From positions 1 through 10,100 of the forward strand of contig JAJQCX010000013.1 in the NCBI GenBank assembly GCA_021202495.1: a DNA stretch of 10,100 nt. Reading direction: 5' to 3'. Made by a program: the position numbers and the translations under genes. This DNA comes from Clostridia bacterium (GTDB lineage Bacteria > Bacillota > Clostridia > UMGS1883). The notes beneath the pieces were generated by a model, which saw nothing but the letters and a program-made list of their open reading frames with translations, was not told the origin of the DNA and searched no databases. Positions 7,201 through 10,100 of this stretch are shown here, in pieces; within the stretch, counting starts at the first letter, position 1, and each line of letters begins with the position of its first letter.

Positions 7201-9870
7201 GCTGCCCAGCGAATAGGTACCGATAAGGGATGTGCCGTCTACAAGCGCCATGGTCATTGTCCCGTCATCGTTCTGAGCATAATACGCCATCTTTGCGTCT
7301 GTCGTAAAGTCAACAGTCAAAGTGATTATACTGTTATACGGAATCTTAACATTCGGAATTGTTCCGTCGGATTCATCGGTGTTCTTTACGTAATAGTAAC
7401 CGGTGTTTCCGTTAATTGTTATCGCAAGCGCCGCCTTGGAATTGTCATCCTCAGCCAAATCGGTAACAGAAACCTCCGCGCTCTCGTTTGCCTTTACGGG
7501 ATAGAGCACCGTGTCAAACTTAACGTCCTCGCCCGTCTTGGAATACGAAGCATATTTCGACGATGCCACAAGACCGTAATCCGCACTGTGGTAGCCGTCA
7601 CGTATAACAGCGCTGTCGCTGCCCGCATTCGCAACGATTATGTTCGCCTCGTTATAGAAGTTCGTCGTCGCCGTGTTGCCGTCCATCTCTACATTCGAGG
7701 AGGGCATAAAGTGCCAGTTCTGTCTGTATTCCTGAGAGGAATCCGAACCGTCAACATAATCTGTAACTATGCTGTAGCCTTCCGCCAAGTAAAGCACGTT
7801 TCTCGTGTGATCAACACCCGAATAGCCGTTCTGCGTCGTCGTCGCAAATCCCAGTGTGGAATTTGTCGTGCTGTACTCAAATTCGTTTGCTGCGGATGAA
7901 TGTGTGCCCATGCTCACACCCACAGCTTCAATCGTGTTGTGCGCGCTCGCATAGCGAAGCTGTGTATAAAGCGAGCTTCCGCTGTAGCCGTATCGTCCGC
8001 TGTCAACCAAAAGCGGCTTGCCGTAAGCATACATTATAACCTGGTTTGAATCGGGATGATAATGTCCGTCGCTGGGGTTGTTGTTAAACTGAACGTAAAC
8101 CGTCTCGTCGGGATCCCAGCTATTGCGGAAGAGAGCCGTGTTTACATCCTCATATATGCTCGAATAATATTCAGCGCCCTCGTCCGATCCCGAAACAAAT
8201 GCGTTCAATATAGAATCGTTGCCGTAGAATTCAGCCAAGTCTTCAAAAACAGCCATCTGATCGCGGTAGTTTGAGTCGCCGATATTTGAATCGTAACCGT
8301 CGGGGTAGATAACCTCCGCGGCATATCTTGCCGCATATCTCAGCTTTTCCTTAAAGCTCTGCGTCATCGGATGTCCGTTCTGCTCGGCAATTCTCGCGCA
8401 GTCGCCGAAGAGCTGTGCGCACCAAACCGCGTAGGAGGGACCCGCCTCGGTGAAGCTCATGTCGTCGTTATAGAGAAGATCCATCGTATACTCAACGTTG
8501 TATTCAACCTTGTCTCTCCACGTCGAATATGTAGAAAATTCAGGAAGATATTCAACAGCCTTAAAGAAGCCCGCGTTCGCAACAATTCTCCAGTTGCTCC
8601 ACCAAACGCTGCCGTTTGTTATGTCAAGCCCCGAAAGGTAGTTGCAGTCGCCCCAAATAAAGCTCAAAATGTTGCAGAATTTATCGGGATTTTCCGTCAC
8701 TGCTGGCGTGTCGACAAGCGCGTCTAAAATGTCAACCCAGCGGTTAAGTCTCTCGCCGGTTTCAAGCGTTCTGTTATATCCGTACGATACCTGATTTGCA
8801 AACGCATCCATCAGACTTATCAGCTTTTCGCCGAACACGCTGCCGTCGGGATAGAGCGGATGCTCCTCTGCATAGCCTTCAGGATCTTCCAAATACGAAA
8901 GATATTCATATGCCATTGCTCTGCCGTACCAGAAACGAGCCGTAACATTCAGATATTCGCCGTCAGCTCCCGAAGGCGACTGCCATGTCGGATTTTCAGC
9001 GCTCTGATACGAATAAATATTGCCGTTTATGCCGTCCCATGTAAGAGTATCTTCAGACCATGTTGTGTCACCCACGCTGATAACGTGAACGTCAAGGCTC
9101 TCCAATGTGCAGTCGCTCGCAAGCTTTGCGTAAAGCTTCATTGTAGCCTTTGTCACGGTTTGATTCGCGGCTTCCGTAAGCGGGAAGTTTATGTACGCTC
9201 TTCTCGTCTGAGCTCCAAACGGAGACGAATCCGAATCGCTCTGCTCCTTAACCTCAAGCACTTCCGCGTCGCCGTATGTCGTTGTTGTATTGCCGGAATG
9301 AATATATGTGTCGTTGTCGGGTAAAATGGTATATGTGTTGCCTTCCGCCGTTTCAATAACGAGCACAGGCTCATAGCCCGCGTATTCCTTCGACGCTACA
9401 TATACGGGAAACGCCTGCTTTTGTCTCTCAAAAAGCATAACCGAAATCGCCTGATTGGAAAGCTCCGCGCTGACCTTTTCCGTCAAATCGATTTCATATT
9501 GCGTGTAGTCCATGCTTGTAACCGTAAAACGGTTGAGCCACACGTCAAATTCGTAAGGACCGGTCAAAATGTTGTCAAGCGGAAGCACCGCCATGCCGTA
9601 ATTTTCATCCGCCTCCGTAATTTCAAAGGCGGAAACCGTGCCCTCGTTTTTCCTCTCAATGAAATAGTTTACCAGTTCCGTTTTCGCAGTGTCGTAATCT
9701 CCAGCGTCAACCGCAGCCTTAACAGCCGCAAGTCCCGGATAGGAAGAATAATCGAACTTTGCAAAAAACGTCGCATCAGACATGCTTGCCGCGCTCGCCG
9801 TAAATGGAATTGTCCCAACTGCGGCAACGAGCATTGCAAGCGACAGAATAATGCTGACTACCTTTTTCAT
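4273..9870 (-). CDS. secreted multidomain heparinase II/III-type polysaccharide lyase
   Basis: This 1865-residue extracellular enzyme should cleave uronic-acid polysaccharide by beta-elimination; the substrate (heparan- or alginate-like) is not settled. From the ATG at 9870: signal peptide 1-28 (ends ASAA); heparinase N-terminal segment about 32-175; DNRLRE/CBM96-like domain about 178-283; helical toroid about 283-583 with SNWR (N426) and E475/Y480; beta-sandwich about 575-883 with GHYHPDSNQ (H603, H605), SGRYGY (Y627), AHNTI (H644) and WHF (H720), resembling the His/Tyr centres of this superfamily. Then follow a beta-rich linker, a CBM4/9-like domain about 981-1167, two MucBP-like domains about 1172-1318, a LamG-like domain about 1322-1532, a third MucBP-like domain to about 1609, a second DNRLRE-like domain to about 1776, and a C-terminal module about 1778-1859. 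There is no LPXTG or dockerin. The frame is open to 9921, but AAGGAG at 9878-9883 and the signal peptide fix the start at 9870. Confidence 0.88.
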   Translation of the reverse strand: MKKVVSIILSLAMLVAAVGTIPFTASAASMSDATFFAKFDYSSYPGLAAVKAAVDAGDYDTAKTELVNYFIERKNEGTVSAFEITEADENYGMAVLPLDNILTGPYEFDVWLNRFTVTSMDYTQYEIDLTEKVSAELSNQAISVMLFERQKQAFPVYVASKEYAGYEPVLVIETAEGNTYTILPDNDTYIHSGNTTTTYGDAEVLEVKEQSDSDSSPFGAQTRRAYINFPLTEAANQTVTKATMKLYAKLASDCTLESLDVHVISVGDTTWSEDTLTWDGINGNIYSYQSAENPTWQSPSGADGEYLNVTARFWYGRAMAYEYLSYLEDPEGYAEEHPLYPDGSVFGEKLISLMDAFANQVSYGYNRTLETGERLNRWVDILDALVDTPAVTENPDKFCNILSFIWGDCNYLSGLDITNGSVWWSNWRIVANAGFFKAVEYLPEFSTYSTWRDKVEYNVEYTMDLLYNDDMSFTEAGPSYAVWCAQLFGDCARIAEQNGHPMTQSFKEKLRYAARYAAEVIYPDGYDSNIGDSNYRDQMAVFEDLAEFYGNDSILNAFVSGSDEGAEYYSSIYEDVNTALFRNSWDPDETVYVQFNNNPSDGHYHPDSNQVIMYAYGKPLLVDSGRYGYSGSSLYTQLRYASAHNTIEAVGVSMGTHSSAANEFEYSTTNSTLGFATTTQNGYSGVDHTRNVLYLAEGYSIVTDYVDGSDSSQEYRQNWHFMPSSNVEMDGNTATTNFYNEANIIVANAGSDSAVIRDGYHSADYGLVASSKYASYSKTGEDVKFDTVLYPVKANESAEVSVTDLAEDDNSKAALAITINGNTGYYYVKNTDESDGTIPNVKIPYNSIITLTVDFTTDAKMAYYAQNDDGTMTMALVDGTSLIGTYSLGSISAIESPTNISAITLTLDGTTLNIEGDSLVASTDTSDAIKIRDLGVETVTLNGEVIDFTTEGSYIYAVKSTSVAGTGDVSVSGKEYTIVDDTNLISNGDFSDGMTDWTDAATGATVDWTVSDNATYSGDSGYAATNKESAGGSAASTLRRFVEVEAGKQYYLSYNAYNTGSATTANGMMSAAVLTSGGPVYGSFTGLSYYNYNTYGGMNSWSAEAGNTQVGGSISRSDDLYSAGMNKKEFIFTVPEGATHLMLSFGAWTTAGQIYWSNFSLVEVEEIKDETDYAVVNISFVDSESNEIADPVTEDADEGTVYIYDAPESIEYDGCYYVLDDASSVLSAKVQRGENTITAVYKKSGLVTVKFVDLSDNEIAASVTYEAEIGSTFDGSDAAKSSIIYGSSVYTFVPTSTDSITVAEKISDNVIMLYYRAGDEEFDGLLGTFTFDDEETGFTADYAKATSNGTNVLSSDAKRGSSLYLDGTGANYLTITDNDGNSLLAGLEEMTITFYAKVTNTGTSWSVYMAPDTSAQSYQYENYIGMLHSGTSLTVERYNNSGARPTALSAATETNVWKKYALVIEEDQTTLYVDGTATTLASDYKLSDIVGDDGIFQVGKANWGSGEFFTGYIDEMSIYSRALSEQEINAAEQETTVKVNYVDVSGNTLLDSDEVSILTGVEISTSNIPYDKLIEIDEKYYVVSEITNLGTVTDGTDATVDVIYVEAYVTQTTYYATRGDSLRNDSGTTGMASESGDDYPARLMVDNRWYKRAGVMGFDVDADADSIVSAVVTVHVNTSGDTSGNSPSVTGPAIYSGAALADGWSRGNVSGFDLPDESIADGSVDSASEYVTFDVTDFVAENGVYDFALFTTTSNEYIIYDSELTDYVPTITILTAVPKLTSFVIEDGKAVYTSYDEESAAVVVAYFNASGELIKAVSAEGADIELEVAIEDVEGAASYTAYVWKSVESMIPVEEPIEVTISTAE

Positions 9871-9877
9871 GTTCTCA

Positions 9878-9883
9878 CTCCTT
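9878..9883 (-). promoter_or_regulatory. ribosome binding site AAGGAG that decides the lyase start
   Basis: AAGGAG lies seven bases before the ATG at 9868-9870, which opens directly into a lysine-led signal peptide (MKKVVSIILS). The open frame extends 17 codons further, but the predicted transcription start falls inside that extension, so the longer form is not expected. Confidence 0.88.
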
Positions 9884-9903
9884 AATAAAAAATTCATATA
9901 ATC

Positions 9904-9932
9904 ATTATAGCAAATAAACATTTAAAATGCAA
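9904..9932 (-). promoter_or_regulatory. sigma-70/SigA-type promoter with extended -10 for the lyase gene
   Basis: On the minus strand a consensus TATAAT (9904-9909) is preceded by TGC, giving an extended -10. A weak -35, TTGCAT (9927-9932), lies at the optimal 17-bp spacing. Transcription would start near 9897, leaving a short leader of about 27 nt before the ATG at 9870. I see no operator-like inverted repeat or catabolite-repression site nearby. Confidence 0.75.
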
Positions 9933-9974
9933 GTATTTCTTTAACCCCATCAATAAAATGTTCCCCAAAAACGC

Positions 9975-10012
9975 AAAACGGCGCGCCCGCATTTGGACAA
10001 ACGCCGTTTTTT
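9975..10012 (-). terminator. rho-independent terminator after the gene at the right edge
   Basis: A nine-bp stem (AAAACGGCG at 9975-9983 with CGCCGTTTT at 10002-10010) has an 18-base loop. On the minus strand it begins five bases beyond the TAA at 10018-10020 and is followed by TTTTGCGTTTTT, an interrupted U-run. The plus-strand reading has an even cleaner T-run, but no plus-strand gene precedes it. It separates the edge gene from the lyase promoter. Confidence 0.72.
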
Positions 10013-10017
10013 AATAT

Positions 10018-10100
10018 TTATACCGATTTTTCCACCGCCGCACAAAGCGGAATCATGCTTGTCAGGCTCTCCCATGCGAAAACCTTAACCTTGTCCGCAT
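10018..10100 (-). CDS. 3' end of a secreted protein sharing the lyase's C-terminal module (partial)
   Basis: The frame enters from the right edge and encodes 26 residues before TAA at 10018-10020. The segment KVKVFAWESLTSMIPL lines up with SYTAYVWKSVESMIPV near the end of the adjacent lyase: both have aromatic-x-A/V-W-x-S-x-x-S-M-I-P-V/L. This module usually closes large secreted enzymes or adhesins of gut Clostridia, so the missing part is probably another extracellular protein. The catalytic or binding domains lie outside the window and cannot be named. It is followed by its own hairpin terminator, so the lyase downstream is a separate transcription unit. Confidence 0.75.
   Translation of the reverse strand, partial: ADKVKVFAWESLTSMIPLCAAVEKSV

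Noticed and set aside
8860..9885. Two plus-strand open frames of 154 codons each opposite the start of the lyase gene
   Set aside because: Both are basic, Cys/Arg-rich translations opposite confident coding sequence (heparinase N-terminal segment and DNRLRE-like domain), with no family resemblance.
9871..9921. N-terminal extension of the lyase reading frame by 17 codons to an ATG at 9921
   Set aside because: The extension covers the consensus -10 element and the predicted transcription start, has no ribosome site, and would bury the signal peptide.

Overview
The window looks like chromosome from an anaerobic, gut-type Clostridia (Bacillota; Oscillospiraceae/Ruminococcaceae-like). Grounds: Gram-positive sorting machinery (a class C sortase, a pilin-like protein ending in an LPXTG-type signal, a second sortase), strong AGGAGG-type ribosome sites, moderate GC, and two secreted proteins that end in a 'Y/F-x-A/V-W-x-S-x-x-S-M-I-P-V/L' module common in secreted enzymes of these bacteria. 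The taxonomy is inference from style, not from a marker gene.

Layout. Positions 2-64 may be the tail of an unidentified plus-strand gene. Next comes a complete family I inorganic pyrophosphatase (79-615, +), ending at a perfect 38-bp palindrome (621-658) that can terminate transcription from both sides. Everything else reads on the minus strand. A surface-pilus operon runs from 4141 down to 653: class C sortase, two-CnaB pilin-like protein, second sortase, then a small HD-domain hydrolase of the SpoT/MESH1 type. Its genes are 19 nt apart, overlapped by ATGA, and 12 nt apart, so they are very probably co-transcribed and partly translationally coupled. Upstream, 4273-9870 encodes one 1865-residue secreted protein: a heparinase II/III-type polysaccharide lyase followed by a chain of carbohydrate-binding and adhesin-like domains. 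It has its own extended -10 promoter (9904-9932). At the right edge, 10018-10100 is the last 26 codons of another minus-strand secreted protein with the same C-terminal module as the lyase, followed by its terminator (9975-10012).

How the genes fit together. The class C sortase should polymerise the pilin-like protein and the second sortase may anchor the fibre to the wall. The lyase would cut uronic-acid polysaccharides outside the cell. Together they suggest attachment to, and feeding on, host or dietary polysaccharide, but the functional link is inference. The most unusual points are: (1) the pilus operon has no clear promoter of its own and lies behind two stacked terminator-like hairpins directly after the lyase gene, with the second reaching close to the sortase ribosome site; (2) an alarmone-hydrolase-like protein is the last gene of the pilus operon; (3) the lyase has an unusual architecture, with a DNRLRE-like domain placed inside the catalytic module. 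I see no CRISPR array, tRNA, rRNA, insertion sequence or phage gene. No stretch over 300 bases lacks a gene.
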